The notes: a model not told the origin generated them from the sequence alone. Shown: positions 16,550-25,473, counted from the stretch's first letter. The stretch is DNA of 64,000 nt from Janthinobacterium sp. PAMC25594 (GCF_019443505.1 NZ_CP080377.1:6138001-6202000), one strand, 5' to 3'. Numbers and translations are program-made.

Positions 16550-17332
16550 ATGAAAAAAGTGTATATCAGCCTGATCGGCCTGTTGCTGCTGGCCGGTTGC
16601 GGCGGCAAGGGCGAGAGCGCGGGCCAGTCCAGCGCCGCGCGTCTCGATGGCAAGGAAAAAGGCAGCGAGTTCCTTGCCTATGAACACAATGTCAGCGTCG
16701 ATACGCACGAGGCGCAAGTGCGGCCCCTGTATGAAAAAGTCGTCGCCGCCTGCAAGGCCGACACGGAAAATGGCTGCCTGCTGCTCGATTCCAGCATCGA
16801 CGGCGGCCGTTACGTGCACGCGCGCATCAGCATGCGCGCCAAGCCGGCCGGCATCAAGAAGCTCGTGGCGCTGGTCGCGGCCGGAGGCGACGTCAGCAGC
16901 CAGGGCACCAAGGTGGAAGACCTGGGGCGTCCCGTGCTCGACAGCAAGAAACGCCTGGAAATGCTCAAGCAGTACCAGGCGCAGTTGCAGGATCTGGAAA
17001 AACGCTCGGGCGCGAACGTCGATGCCTTGATCAAGGTGACCAAGGAACTGGCCACCGTGCAAGTGGAACTGGAGCAGGCGACGGCGGCCAATGCGCTGTT
17101 GATGCAGCGCATCGACACGGACTTGCTGAACGTGGCCATCAGCGCCGAAGGCAGGCAGTCGTTCTGGCGCCCCGTCAAGCGGGCGCTGGGCAATTTCACG
17201 GAAAACCTGTCGGAAGGCGTGGCCAACGCCATCACGGCCATGGCGTATATCCTGCCATGGCTGCTCGCGTTCGTGCTGCTGTTTCCGCTGGGACGCAAGG
17301 GCTGGCGCCGTTTGCGCGGCATCAAACACTAG
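16550..17332 (+). CDS. DUF4349 lipoprotein
   Basis: This 260-aa protein has a lipoprotein signal (MKKVYISLIGLLLLAGC, lipobox LAGC, acylation at Cys17). A DUF4349-type domain follows: a beta segment around YVHARISMRAKPAGI, a coiled-coil region (about residues 135-200, RLEMLKQYQAQLQDLEKR), and a C-terminal membrane helix (ITAMAYILPWLLAFVLLF) with a basic tail. It would be anchored at both ends. It has a purine-rich ribosome site (AAAGAAATC) 16 bases after the transglutaminase gene. Function unknown. Confidence 0.82.
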   Translation: MKKVYISLIGLLLLAGCGGKGESAGQSSAARLDGKEKGSEFLAYEHNVSVDTHEAQVRPLYEKVVAACKADTENGCLLLDSSIDGGRYVHARISMRAKPAGIKKLVALVAAGGDVSSQGTKVEDLGRPVLDSKKRLEMLKQYQAQLQDLEKRSGANVDALIKVTKELATVQVELEQATAANALLMQRIDTDLLNVAISAEGRQSFWRPVKRALGNFTENLSEGVANAITAMAYILPWLLAFVLLFPLGRKGWRRLRGIKH

Positions 17333-17352
17333 GCGCGCACCGCAAATGTGAA

Positions 17353-17377
17353 CAGGGCCTGCGCGCTGCAGGCCCTG
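17353..17377 (+). terminator. Strong hairpin between convergent genes
   Basis: CAGGGCCTGC-GCGCT-GCAGGCCCTG is a perfect 10-bp stem 20 bases after the DUF4349 stop and 30 bases from the stop of the convergent small lipoprotein. There is no T run on either side, so it is a likely bidirectional transcript end of the weak type. Confidence 0.45.
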
Positions 17378-17407
17378 GAACGGCGTCACACGCTTGCCGT
17401 AGCTTGA

Positions 17408-17602
17408 TTAGACGCTGCGGTTTGCCGTGATGGCAGACACGACGTCGGCCGTTTTTTTCGGACGCTTCTTGATATTGCTGCCCGTATTGCCCTCATCGTC
17501 CATCTTGACCTGGTTCGTGCTGGTGGCGCTCGCCGGCGCAGCAGGTGCGGCGCACGCGCTCAACAGCAACAGGGCGCACACGCCCGCGATCATATTTTTC
17601 AT
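17408..17602 (-). CDS. Small lipoprotein of unknown function
   Basis: This 64-aa protein consists of a lipoprotein signal (MKNMIAGVCALLLLSAC, lipobox LSAC) and a 48-residue mature part that is Ala-rich, then polar and basic (NIKKRPKKTADVV). No domain is recognised. The start ATG at 17602 has an AT-rich upstream region. The gene is short, but the lipobox makes it credible. Confidence 0.65.
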   Translation of the reverse strand: MKNMIAGVCALLLLSACAAPAAPASATSTNQVKMDDEGNTGSNIKKRPKKTADVVSAITANRSV

Positions 17603-17824
17603 GATTTAACTATCTAAGTGAGTTAAAAGTAAAAGAAAAGTAGCAAGCTACACGCTGATTTCATGTTTACTTATGCCGCCAAGCAATGCGACAGAAGAGG
17701 CTCCCATCTTAGTGGGCTTATCAAGAAAGCTCAATTAATTTTTAAATAATTCCTTCCCGTTATCGCTGCATCGCTTCTCTTCTGCATGGGCGCAGCCCCG
17801 CACTCCCCAGGAAGTGGCGCCGGC
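17603..17824. other. AT-rich intergenic region upstream of urt promoter
   Basis: This is the distal part of a 360-base gap between the small lipoprotein (minus) and urtA (plus). It is markedly AT-rich around 17725-17755 (the sequence AATTAATTTTTAAATAATT), which may be a promoter, UP element or IHF-type site for the sigma-54 promoter at 17894. No gene seen. Confidence 0.4.
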
Positions 17825-17839
17825 GCACCAAAACGGTGG
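17825..17839 (+). promoter_or_regulatory. Probable NtrC binding site for urt operon
   Basis: GCACC-AAAAC-GGTGG matches the NtrC dyad GCACC-N5-GGTGC except for the last base. It lies about 70 bases before the sigma-54 promoter elements, the usual position of an NtrC enhancer. Confidence 0.6.
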
Positions 17840-17893
17840 GCGCCGCAGCGCCCTTACCGTCCTTGTTCCCGCGACGCCGCTACGTGGCGCGGC

Positions 17894-17909
17894 TGGCATG
17901 CATTCTGCT
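17894..17909 (+). promoter_or_regulatory. Sigma-54 promoter of the urt operon
   Basis: TGGCATG-CATT-CTGCT matches the -24/-12 consensus (TGGCACG-N4-TTGCW) with the invariant GG and GC ten bases apart. The expected transcript start is about 17920, some 45 bases before the urtA ATG. Urea transporters are commonly under nitrogen control. Confidence 0.75.
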
Positions 17910-17963
17910 TTAACAACATCGTATGCCCAGTCCGTCCCCCATGAATACATCACAGGAGTCCCC

Positions 17964-19217
17964 ATGTCACGACGCATCATCCTGAAAGCGGCCGCCGCCG
18001 GCGCACTGGCCCTGGCCATGTCCACCACCATGCAGGCGGCCCTGGCCGCCGATACCATCAAGGTGGGCATTTTGCACTCCTTGTCGGGCACCATGGCCAT
18101 CTCCGAAACGTCGCTCAAGGATGTGGCGCTGATGACGATCGCCGAGATCAATGCCAAGGGTGGCGTGCTGGGCAAGAAGCTGGAAGCCGTCGTAGTCGAC
18201 CCCGCGTCGAACTGGCCGCTGTTCGCGGAAAAAGCGAGACAACTGGTGGCGCAGGATAAAGTCGCCGTGGTATTTGGCTGCTGGACGTCGGTGTCGCGCA
18301 AGTCGGTGTTGCCCGTGTTCAAGGAACTCAACAGCCTGCTGTTTTACCCGGTGCAGTACGAAGGCGAGGAGCTGGAAAAGAATGTGTTTTATACGGGCGC
18401 CGCACCGAACCAGCAGGTGATCCCGGCGGTGGAATACCTGATGAGCACAGATGGCGGCGGCGCCAAGCGCTTCGTGCTGCTGGGCACGGACTATGTGTAT
18501 CCGCGCACCACCAACAAGATCTTGCGCGCCTTCCTGAAAAGTAAAGGCGTCAAGGATAGCGATATCAGCGAGGTCTACACGCCGTTCGGCCATGCCGACT
18601 ATCAAACCATCGTCGCCAACATCAAAAAGTTTTCCACGGGCGGCAAGACGGCCGTCATTTCCACCATCAATGGCGATTCGAACGTGCCGTTCTACAAGGA
18701 GCTGGGCAATGCGGGCTTGAAAGCCACGGACGTGCCCGTCGTCGCGTTTTCCGTGGGCGAGGAAGAGCTGCGCGGCATCGATACCAAGCCGCTGCTGGGG
18801 CACCTGGCGGCGTGGAATTATTTCGAGTCCGTCAAGAACCCCGTCAACACGGCCTTCATCAAGCAGTGGAAGGCGTATGCGGTGGCGCAAAAGTTGCCGA
18901 ACGCGGGTTCCGTCGTGACGAACGACCCCATGGAAGCGACCTATGTGGGCATCCACATGTGGGCGCAAGCCGTGGAAAAGGCGAAATCGACGGACACGGA
19001 CAAGGTGATCGCCGCCATGGCGGGCCAGAGCGTCAAGGCGCCATCGGGCTTCACCCTGACCATGGATGCGACGAATCACCACCTGCACAAGCCCGTGATG
19101 ATCGGCGAGATCAAGGCCGATGGGCAATTCAATGTTGTGTGGAAAACCAAGGAACTGATCCGCGCCCAGCCGTGGAGCCCGTATATCAAGGGCAATGAGG
19201 GCAAGCAGAAGCTGTAA
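17964..19217 (+). CDS. urtA: Urea ABC transporter substrate-binding protein
   Basis: This 417-aa periplasmic protein begins with a possible Tat-type signal (MSRRIILKAAAAGALALAMS; twin Arg followed by a hydrophobic core, cleavage near ALA-A). The mature part is a type I periplasmic-binding fold typical of UrtA: IKVGILHSLSGTMAISE, the FGCWTSVSRKSVLPVF region and FYPVQYEGEE. It captures urea for the UrtBCDE importer. The ATG at 17964 has AGGAG seven bases upstream. A longer frame extends to 17814 but would cross the promoter. Confidence 0.95.
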   Translation: MSRRIILKAAAAGALALAMSTTMQAALAADTIKVGILHSLSGTMAISETSLKDVALMTIAEINAKGGVLGKKLEAVVVDPASNWPLFAEKARQLVAQDKVAVVFGCWTSVSRKSVLPVFKELNSLLFYPVQYEGEELEKNVFYTGAAPNQQVIPAVEYLMSTDGGGAKRFVLLGTDYVYPRTTNKILRAFLKSKGVKDSDISEVYTPFGHADYQTIVANIKKFSTGGKTAVISTINGDSNVPFYKELGNAGLKATDVPVVAFSVGEEELRGIDTKPLLGHLAAWNYFESVKNPVNTAFIKQWKAYAVAQKLPNAGSVVTNDPMEATYVGIHMWAQAVEKAKSTDTDKVIAAMAGQSVKAPSGFTLTMDATNHHLHKPVMIGEIKADGQFNVVWKTKELIRAQPWSPYIKGNEGKQKL

Positions 19218-19262
19218 AAAGCTTGCGCGTCGATTCGTCGCCGCAACCCCAGGCAAAGAGCT

Positions 19263-19289
19263 GGGGTCAGACCCGGCGGGTCTGACCCC
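19263..19289 (+). repeat. 12-bp perfect inverted repeat between urtA and urtB
   Basis: GGGGTCAGACCC-GGC-GGGTCTGACCCC forms a perfect 12-bp hairpin 45 bases after urtA. There is no T run. It may stabilise the 3' end of the urtA message or partly terminate, giving more binding protein than permease. Confidence 0.6.
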
Positions 19290-19339
19290 TGTCCTTGTCT
19301 TTTGGGGAAGGATACCTATCAAGACATCGGCTTTACTAC

Positions 19340-20941
19340 ATGGAATCCATGCACATGCAGCTCCTCCTCAAACTGCTGGTCCTCTCCTGCCTGTTGCTAT
19401 CCTCGCTGGCGCAGGCCGCCATCCCTCCCGACCTGCTCAAGCCGCTGGCCGGCGACGATCCCGACGCCAGGGTCGCCGCCGTGGCGCAGATCGCCGCCCT
19501 GGCCACGCCCGAGGCCGCCCGTGTGCTGCACGCCTTGCGGGACGACGCCTTGTATGCCGCGCCCGATGGCAAGGTGTATGTCGTCGATGGCGACCAAGCC
19601 TACGATCCGGCCACGGGGCAGCTGGGTGCCGTGCCGGACGGCATCGACGGCGTGATGGTCAACAACCGCTTGCGCGCGGCCGTGGCGGGCGCCTTGTCGG
19701 GCTTGCAGCTGCTGGCACCGCAGCGCGCCGAACGGCTGGCCGCCGCGCAAGCCTTGCAGAAGGCCGTCGATCCTGCGCAGCTTCCCCTGATCCGCACCGC
19801 GCTGGCGCGGGAAAGCGATGCTGACATCAAACAGATCTTGCAGGTGCTGATCGCCAGCGCCAACCTGCATGCGCCGGACGCCGCCACGCGCAAGGCCGCC
19901 GTGCAGGCGCTGGCCGGCAGCAGCGATGCGCGTCTGCTGCCCGTGCTGCAAGCCATGCTGGAAAAGGAAGGCGAGCCGGACGAATCCGTGCAGCTGGCCG
20001 CCATCGAAACCATGCGCCAGATCAAGGGCAGAGTGGCGCGCATGGAATTGGCCGGCAATGTGTTCTACGGCATATCTTTGGGCAGCGTGCTGCTGCTGGC
20101 GGCGCTGGGCCTGGCCATCACGTTTGGCTTGATGGGCATCATCAACATGGCGCATGGCGAATTGCTGATGATAGGCGCTTACACGACCTATCTGTGCCAG
20201 CTGTTTTTCCGCAGCTACTTGCCCGGCATGCAGGAGGCGTATCTGCTGGCAGCGCTGCCGGCCGCCTTTTTTGTTGCCGGCCTGGTGGGCGTGATGCTGG
20301 AGCGCACGGTGATTCGCTGGCTGTACGGGCGGCCGCTGGAAACCCTGCTGGCCACCTGGGGCATCAGCCTGATCCTGATGCAAACGGTGCGCACGATCTT
20401 CGGCGCGCAAAATGTGGAAGTGGCGAACCCGGCCTGGATGTCGGGCGGCGTCAGCGTGCTGGGCGGCCTCGTGCTGCCGTACAACCGGCTGGCCATCATC
20501 GGCTTTGCCATCGTCGTCGTGGCGGCCGTGTGGTTGATCCTGAACAAGACACGGCTGGGCCTGTTCGTGCGGGCCGTCACGCAAAACCGCCGCATGGCCG
20601 ATTGCGTGGGCGTGGCCACGGGCAAGGTCGACATGCTGACCTTCGGCCTCGGTTCCGGCATCGCGGGACTGGGCGGCGTGGCCCTGTCGCAGCTGGGCAA
20701 TGTGGGGCCGGACCTGGGCCAAAGCTACATCGTCGACTCCTTCATGGTGGTGGTGCTCGGCGGCGTGGGCCAGCTGGCCGGCACCGTGATCGCCGCGCTG
20801 GGCCTGGGTGAAGTCAACAAATTCCTCGAACCGGTGGCGGGCGCCGTGCTGGCGAAGATCGCCATTCTGGTATTCATCATCATTTTCATCCAGCGCCGGC
20901 CGCAGGGCCTGTTTGCCATGAAGGGACGCAGCGTCGAATGA
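19340..20941 (+). CDS. urtB: Urea ABC transporter permease UrtB
   Basis: This 533-aa protein has a signal sequence (LLKLLVLSCLLLSSLAQAAI) and a 200-residue extracytoplasmic N-terminal extension with HEAT-like helices. A LivH-type permease domain of about eight membrane helices follows (from NVFYGISLGSVLLLAALGLA; the GLMGIINMAHGELLMIGAY motif is typical). The long extension is standard for UrtB. Start choice is uncertain: ATGs at 19340, 19349 and 19355 and a TTG at 19295 are all in frame, and none has a strong ribosome site. Confidence 0.9.
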   Translation: MESMHMQLLLKLLVLSCLLLSSLAQAAIPPDLLKPLAGDDPDARVAAVAQIAALATPEAARVLHALRDDALYAAPDGKVYVVDGDQAYDPATGQLGAVPDGIDGVMVNNRLRAAVAGALSGLQLLAPQRAERLAAAQALQKAVDPAQLPLIRTALARESDADIKQILQVLIASANLHAPDAATRKAAVQALAGSSDARLLPVLQAMLEKEGEPDESVQLAAIETMRQIKGRVARMELAGNVFYGISLGSVLLLAALGLAITFGLMGIINMAHGELLMIGAYTTYLCQLFFRSYLPGMQEAYLLAALPAAFFVAGLVGVMLERTVIRWLYGRPLETLLATWGISLILMQTVRTIFGAQNVEVANPAWMSGGVSVLGGLVLPYNRLAIIGFAIVVVAAVWLILNKTRLGLFVRAVTQNRRMADCVGVATGKVDMLTFGLGSGIAGLGGVALSQLGNVGPDLGQSYIVDSFMVVVLGGVGQLAGTVIAALGLGEVNKFLEPVAGAVLAKIAILVFIIIFIQRRPQGLFAMKGRSVE

Positions 20942-22053
20942 CTACCTCCTATCCGATCAAGCAGGGCCTGTTCACGCGGCCCGTCTGGCTGGCGATTGCC
21001 GCCTGCACGGTGCTGGCAGCGCTGTTGCCGATTTTTAACCTGGCGTTTGCCGAAGGGCATGCGCTGCACGTGTCCGCCTACACAGTGGCGCTGGTGGGCA
21101 AGTTCATGTGCTATGCGCTGGCCGCGCTGGCGCTGGACCTCGTCTGGGGCTACACGGGCATCCTGTCGCTGGGCCACGGCGTATTCTTTGCGCTGGGCGC
21201 GTATGCGCACGGCATGTATCTGATGCGCGCCATCGGCGACCAGGGCCAGTACCACAGCAGCTTGCCCGACTTCATGGTGTTTCTCGACTGGAAGACTTAC
21301 CCGTGGTACTGGGCCTTCACGGAACACTTCTGGTATTGCATGGCCCTCGTCGTGCTGGTGCCAGGCGTGCTGGCTTTTGTCTTCGGTTACTTTGCGTTTC
21401 GTTCGCGCATCAAGGGCGTGTATTTTTCCATCATCACGCAAGCGATGACGTATGCGTTCATGCTCTTGTTCTTCCGTAATGACACCGGCTTTGGCGGCAA
21501 CAACGGTTTCACGGATTTCAAGACGATATTGGGCCACAGCATCACGGCACCCGCCACCCGGGCCGTGCTGTTCCTGCTGACGCTCACCTTCCTGCTGGCC
21601 GCCTTGATCGGTGCGCGCGCCATTGTCCGCTCGAAACTGGGCCGCGTACTGCAGGGCGTGCGCGACAGCGAGGCGCGCTTGATGTTTCTTGGCTACAACC
21701 CGCTGTGGTTCAAGCTGTTCGTGTGGACTTTATCAGCCGTGCTGTGCGGCATCGCTGGCGCCCTGTACGTGCCGCAGGTGGGCATCATCAACCCGTCCGA
21801 GATGTCGCCGGCCAACTCCATCGAAATGGTCGTGTGGGTGGCCGTGGGCGGGCGGGGCACCTTGCTCGGCCCGATTCTGGGCGCCTTCACCGTGAACGGC
21901 TTGAAAAGCTGGTTCACGGCCGCCTTGCCAGAGCTGTGGCTGTTCGCGCTGGGCCTGCTGTTCATCGTCGTCACCCTGTTCATGCAGCAAGGCATGCTGG
22001 GCGTGTTGAGCAAGCTCAGACGCAAGCCCGCCGTGGCAGAGGAGGCCGCATGA
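20938..22053 (+). CDS. urtC: Urea ABC transporter permease UrtC
   Basis: This 371-aa LivM-type permease has about ten hydrophobic segments. It has the typical LVWGYTGILSLGHGVFFALG and the conserved GFGGNNGFTDF, and a late cytoplasmic loop with RDSEARLMFLGYNP. It overlaps the urtB stop by four bases (ATGA), so it is translationally coupled. It forms the channel together with UrtB. Confidence 0.94.
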   Translation: MTTSYPIKQGLFTRPVWLAIAACTVLAALLPIFNLAFAEGHALHVSAYTVALVGKFMCYALAALALDLVWGYTGILSLGHGVFFALGAYAHGMYLMRAIGDQGQYHSSLPDFMVFLDWKTYPWYWAFTEHFWYCMALVVLVPGVLAFVFGYFAFRSRIKGVYFSIITQAMTYAFMLLFFRNDTGFGGNNGFTDFKTILGHSITAPATRAVLFLLTLTFLLAALIGARAIVRSKLGRVLQGVRDSEARLMFLGYNPLWFKLFVWTLSAVLCGIAGALYVPQVGIINPSEMSPANSIEMVVWVAVGGRGTLLGPILGAFTVNGLKSWFTAALPELWLFALGLLFIVVTLFMQQGMLGVLSKLRRKPAVAEEAA

Positions 22054-22880
22054 GTATCCGCATGTTGCCCGGCATGGCCGGCGCCGAAGCTGGTCCCACG
22101 TATTCGCGCGTGAAAGGCGAGGGCGTCGATACGACGCACGGCGCCATTTTGTACCTGGAAGACATCAGCGTGTCGTTCGATGGCTTCAAGGCCATCAACA
22201 AGCTGAGCCTCGATATTTCCGTGGGCGAGTTGCGCTGCATCATCGGCCCTAACGGGGCGGGCAAGACGACGATGATGGATGTCATCACGGGCAAGACGCG
22301 GCCCACGTCCGGCACGGCCTGGTTCGGCCAGACCATGAATCTGGCCACCATGACGGAGGCGCAAATCGCCCATGCGGGCATCGGCCGCAAGTTCCAGCGC
22401 CCCACCGTGTTCGAACAGCACACGGTGTTCGATAACCTGGAACTGGCGATGAAGATGGACAAGCGCGTGGCGCCCACCCTGTTTGCCCGTTTGACGTCCG
22501 AGCAGGCAGGCAGGATCGAAGCGATATTGCGCTTGATACGCCTGAACGGCCACGAGGCGCGGCTGGCGGGCTTGCTGTCGCATGGGCAAAAGCAGTGGCT
22601 GGAAATCGGCATGCTCTTGATGCAGGAGCCGCAGCTGATCCTGCTGGACGAACCGGTGGCCGGCATGTCGGACGCGGAAACGGCGCGCACGGCGGAGTTG
22701 CTCAATGAATTGCGCGGCAAGCATTCGATCATGGTGGTTGAGTACGACATGGGTTTCGTCACGGAAATTGCCCAGCAAGGCATCGTCACCGTGCTGCACG
22801 AAGGGGCCGTGCTGGCGCAGGGCCGCATGGACGAAGTGCAAGCCGACGAGAGAGTCATCGAAGTCTATCTGGGAAGGTAA
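22050..22880 (+). CDS. urtD: Urea ABC transporter ATP-binding protein UrtD
   Basis: This 276-aa ATPase has Walker A GPNGAGKTT, an ABC signature of the LSHGQ type (LLSHGQKQWLEIGMLL, usual in UrtD) and Walker B LILLDEPVAGM. The branched-chain-type insertion GIGRKFQRPTVFEQHTV is present. Residues 1-30 precede the ABC core and carry no domain. It overlaps urtC by four bases (ATGA). Confidence 0.93.
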   Translation: MSIRMLPGMAGAEAGPTYSRVKGEGVDTTHGAILYLEDISVSFDGFKAINKLSLDISVGELRCIIGPNGAGKTTMMDVITGKTRPTSGTAWFGQTMNLATMTEAQIAHAGIGRKFQRPTVFEQHTVFDNLELAMKMDKRVAPTLFARLTSEQAGRIEAILRLIRLNGHEARLAGLLSHGQKQWLEIGMLLMQEPQLILLDEPVAGMSDAETARTAELLNELRGKHSIMVVEYDMGFVTEIAQQGIVTVLHEGAVLAQGRMDEVQADERVIEVYLGR

Positions 22881-22882
22881 CC

Positions 22883-23581
22883 ATGCTCGAAGTGCAACAG
22901 TTAAATCAATACTATGGCTCCTCGCATACCTTGCGTGGCATCAATCTGTCGGCGCGCAAGGGCGAATGCCTGGCCTTGCTGGGTCGCAATGGCGTGGGCA
23001 AGACGACCTTGTTGAAATGCCTGATGGGCGTGCTGCCCGTGGCGCAGGGCAAGGTGGTGTTCCAGGGGCGCGACATCACGAAACTGGCGCCGCATGCGCG
23101 GGCAAAGCTGGGTATCGCCTATGTGCCGCAGGGACGCGATATCTTTGCGCGCCTGACGGTCGAGGAAAACTTGCTGATGGGCATGGCGGTGAAGCGGGGC
23201 AGGCAAGCCTCGCGCATCGATCCCCACGTGTATGAGCTGTTTCCCGTACTCAAGGAGATGCTGCAGCGGCGCGGCGGCGATCTGTCTGGCGGGCAACAGC
23301 AGCAGCTGGCCATCGCCCGCGCGCTGCTGGCCGAGCCGCAACTGATCATCTTCGACGAGCCGACCGAGGGTATCCAGCCCTCCGTCATCAAGGATATCGG
23401 CAGGGTCATTGCCTTATTGAAACAGCGGGGCGACATGGCCATCGTGCTGTGCGAACAGTATTTCGATTTCGCCCGCGCACTGGCCGACGACTTCATCGTG
23501 CTGTCGCGCGGCAGCGTGGTGGCCAGCGGCACGGCGGAACAGATGGATGGCGAGGAGGTGAAGCGGCACCTGGCCGTGTAG
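22883..23581 (+). CDS. urtE: Urea ABC transporter ATP-binding protein UrtE
   Basis: This 232-aa ATPase of the LivF type has Walker A GRNGVGKTT, the conserved IAYVPQGRDIFARLTVEENL, signature LSGGQQQQLAIARAL and Walker B LIIFDEPTEGIQPSVI. It begins two bases after urtD and closes the operon. It converges on the chromate transporter genes with only one base between the stop codons. Confidence 0.95.
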   Translation: MLEVQQLNQYYGSSHTLRGINLSARKGECLALLGRNGVGKTTLLKCLMGVLPVAQGKVVFQGRDITKLAPHARAKLGIAYVPQGRDIFARLTVEENLLMGMAVKRGRQASRIDPHVYELFPVLKEMLQRRGGDLSGGQQQQLAIARALLAEPQLIIFDEPTEGIQPSVIKDIGRVIALLKQRGDMAIVLCEQYFDFARALADDFIVLSRGSVVASGTAEQMDGEEVKRHLAV

Positions 23582-23582
23582 C

Positions 23583-24167
23583 TTACACCAACTGCAGCCA
23601 GCCCAGCACGGCGCCGGCCGCCAGCAGCCACAATAAATGGATCTTCGTGCGCCAGATGATCAGGCCGGCCACGATGGACAGGCTCCACAGGGGCCAGTCC
23701 GTGCGGAGGTCATGGTTGGCGCCGCCCAGTATCATGCCCGTGGAAATCAGCAGGGCGACGACGATGGGCGCCATGCCTTGCTTGAAGGCGCGCACGGGGC
23801 GCAGGTCGCGGTTGCGGTAGCCCCACTGGGCCGCCACATAGGTGAGGGTGGTGCTGGGCAGCATGATGCCCACCATCGTGATGAACACGCCGAGGTAGGC
23901 GGCCGTGTAGCTGCCCGCGTTCATGCCCACGTTCCAGTCCATCAGGGCGACGAACAGCACGTTCGGGCCGGGCGCGGCCTGGGCGATGGCGATCGACTCA
24001 TTGAATTGCGCCTGCGTCAGCCAGCCGTGCTGCTCGACGAGGAAGCGGTGCATTTCGGAGGTGGTGGAGATGGCGCCGCCGATCGACATCAGCGACAGCA
24101 TCAGGTAGTGGCCGAACAGGTTCAGCCAGTCGCCCGCGCTCAACACCAGTTGCAGGGGCGGATTCAT
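23583..24167 (-). CDS. Chromate transporter, second half
   Basis: This 194-aa membrane protein corresponds to one CHR domain: MSIGGAISTTSEMHRFLVE near the start, then the signature AQAAPGPNVLFVALMDWNVG and several hydrophobic helices. It pairs with the upstream 197-aa CHR protein, its start overlapping that stop by four bases. Short-chain CHR proteins work as heterodimeric chromate (or related oxyanion) exporters. The ATG at 24167 was preferred over an upstream start inside the partner gene. Confidence 0.88.
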   Translation of the reverse strand: MNPPLQLVLSAGDWLNLFGHYLMLSLMSIGGAISTTSEMHRFLVEQHGWLTQAQFNESIAIAQAAPGPNVLFVALMDWNVGMNAGSYTAAYLGVFITMVGIMLPSTTLTYVAAQWGYRNRDLRPVRAFKQGMAPIVVALLISTGMILGGANHDLRTDWPLWSLSIVAGLIIWRTKIHLLWLLAAGAVLGWLQLV

Positions 24168-24757
24168 GCGGACAGCTTTCGATACGTGAGCAGGCAGCCG
24201 ATGCCGCCCAGTCCCAGCAGGATGTACAGCAGGGGCCAGCGCAGCACGGCCACCATCAGCACGCCCAGCACGGTGATGGACAAGGTCAGCCACAGGGGCA
24301 GCGGATGTTTGACCAGCGCGGTCGCCAGTTTCACGCCTGTGGCGGCGATCATGCCGGCCGAGACGGCGGCCATGCCGCGCAAGGCGCCCGCCATCTGCGG
24401 GTTGTCGCCAAAGCGCGTGTACAGCACGCCCAGCAGCAGCACGATGACGAGGGGCACGGCCAGCATGCCGGCCAGCGCCGCCAGCGCGCCCCGCAAGCCG
24501 AAATAGCGCCCGCCCACCATCAGCGACAGGTTGACGACATTCGGTCCTGGCATGATTTGCGCCACGGCCCAGTCTTCCAGGAATTCTTCCTGCGTCAGCC
24601 AGCGTTTGCGTTCGACCATTTCACGCTGGATCACGGCCAGCACGCCGCCGAACCCCTGCAAGGCCAGCCAGGTGAACGAGAAGAACAGGTCGGCCAGCGA
24701 GGCCGGTTGCGGGCGGGACGGGGCGGGCGGCAGGGTGGAAAGGGGGGATGAGGGCAT
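24164..24757 (-). CDS. Chromate transporter, first half
   Basis: This 197-aa CHR-domain membrane protein has a Pro-rich 20-residue start, then FTWLALQGFGGVLAVIQREM, VERKRWLTQEEFLEDWAVAQ and the motif IMPGPNVVNLSLMVGGRYFG. With the following gene it makes a two-protein transporter of the short-chain type. Substrate specificity (chromate, sulfate or other) is inferred from family. Confidence 0.88.
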   Translation of the reverse strand: MPSSPLSTLPPAPSRPQPASLADLFFSFTWLALQGFGGVLAVIQREMVERKRWLTQEEFLEDWAVAQIMPGPNVVNLSLMVGGRYFGLRGALAALAGMLAVPLVIVLLLGVLYTRFGDNPQMAGALRGMAAVSAGMIAATGVKLATALVKHPLPLWLTLSITVLGVLMVAVLRWPLLYILLGLGGIGCLLTYRKLSA

Positions 24758-24977
24758 GGCTGATTATCGCCGTGGCCGATTGCGCTTGTCCATCGCTTTC
24801 GGCTCCAGTTGTGCCTGCAAGAAAAAAACCGTGGCTCATGTTTCCCTGCCATTGACTTCGAGAGTTTATCGGCAATACTTTATCGGCAACACGACCACTG
24901 TTCCTGTCAGCGCTGGTGCGGTTCGTACCGCTACGCCGTCTGCACCCCTCCGTTCCCCTTCGCAGGAGTTGTTCATC

Positions 24978-25199
24978 ATGCCTCATTCCACAGAAACGCT
25001 GCATATGCCCGTCAAAACCATGCTGCCGCATGCCCGGGTCGATCAAAAGATGTGCGACATCGTCAACCTGGGCATCGCCGTGCAGGCCGCCTTCAGTACC
25101 TTGTGTGCGCTGGAATACCTGAAGTCATACAATGTCGCCCCGGAACTGATCGAACGCGTGCTGCTGCATCCGGAGCAGCGCCGCCAGACCGTGCATTGA
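24978..25199 (+). CDS. Small protein of unknown function
   Basis: This 73-aa protein (MPHSTETLHMPVKTMLPHAR...) starts at an ATG with AGGAG ten bases before it. It contains a predicted helical stretch (MCDIVNLGIAVQAAFSTLCA, then LEYLKSYNVAPELIERVL) and a basic His/Arg tail. No domain is recognised. The good ribosome site and regular amphipathic pattern suggest a real gene. Confidence 0.6.
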   Translation: MPHSTETLHMPVKTMLPHARVDQKMCDIVNLGIAVQAAFSTLCALEYLKSYNVAPELIERVLLHPEQRRQTVH

Positions 25200-25268
25200 G
25201 TATCCGCACAGCAATTGTGTTGCCGGCAGCGCCAGTCCGGTGTTGTCGGATTGATCATTACGGCTCAG

Positions 25269-25473
25269 TTATGCACAAATGATGGGTTAACGAAATTGGC
25301 GAAATAATTTTCTTGTGAATATGTGTGAATTTCTAAGTAATTGATTTTAATGGGTTTTATTTTTGCTGTTTGATTGAGCAGTTTATTGAAAGCCGCACGG
25401 GCTGTGGCTTTGAAGCCTGTCAATAGGCGCTTATCCACAAAGATATCCACAGTCCGTGTGGATATCTGAAAAA
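25269..25473. repeat. DnaA-box-bearing repeat, copy A
   Basis: An AT-rich 200-base element begins with TTATGCACA (25269-25277). Near its right end it has TTATCCACA (25431-25439) and the perfect hairpin GATATCCACA-GTCCG-TGTGGATATC (25442-25466). Both nonamers match the DnaA box TTATNCACA. A diverged copy in the same orientation lies at 26321-26525. Shared blocks include TTCTAAGT, TTGAAAGCCGCA and GTGGATATCTGAAAAAGC. The rest of the 25200-25616 gap shows nothing else. Confidence 0.65.

Noticed and set aside
19340..20041. UrtB N-terminal 230 residues as a separate gene
   Set aside because: The frame is continuous and the long extracytoplasmic extension is a normal feature of UrtB.
23583..24757. 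Chromate transporter gene broken by frameshift
   Set aside because: Two complete short-chain CHR proteins with their own starts and a four-base overlap are a known natural arrangement.
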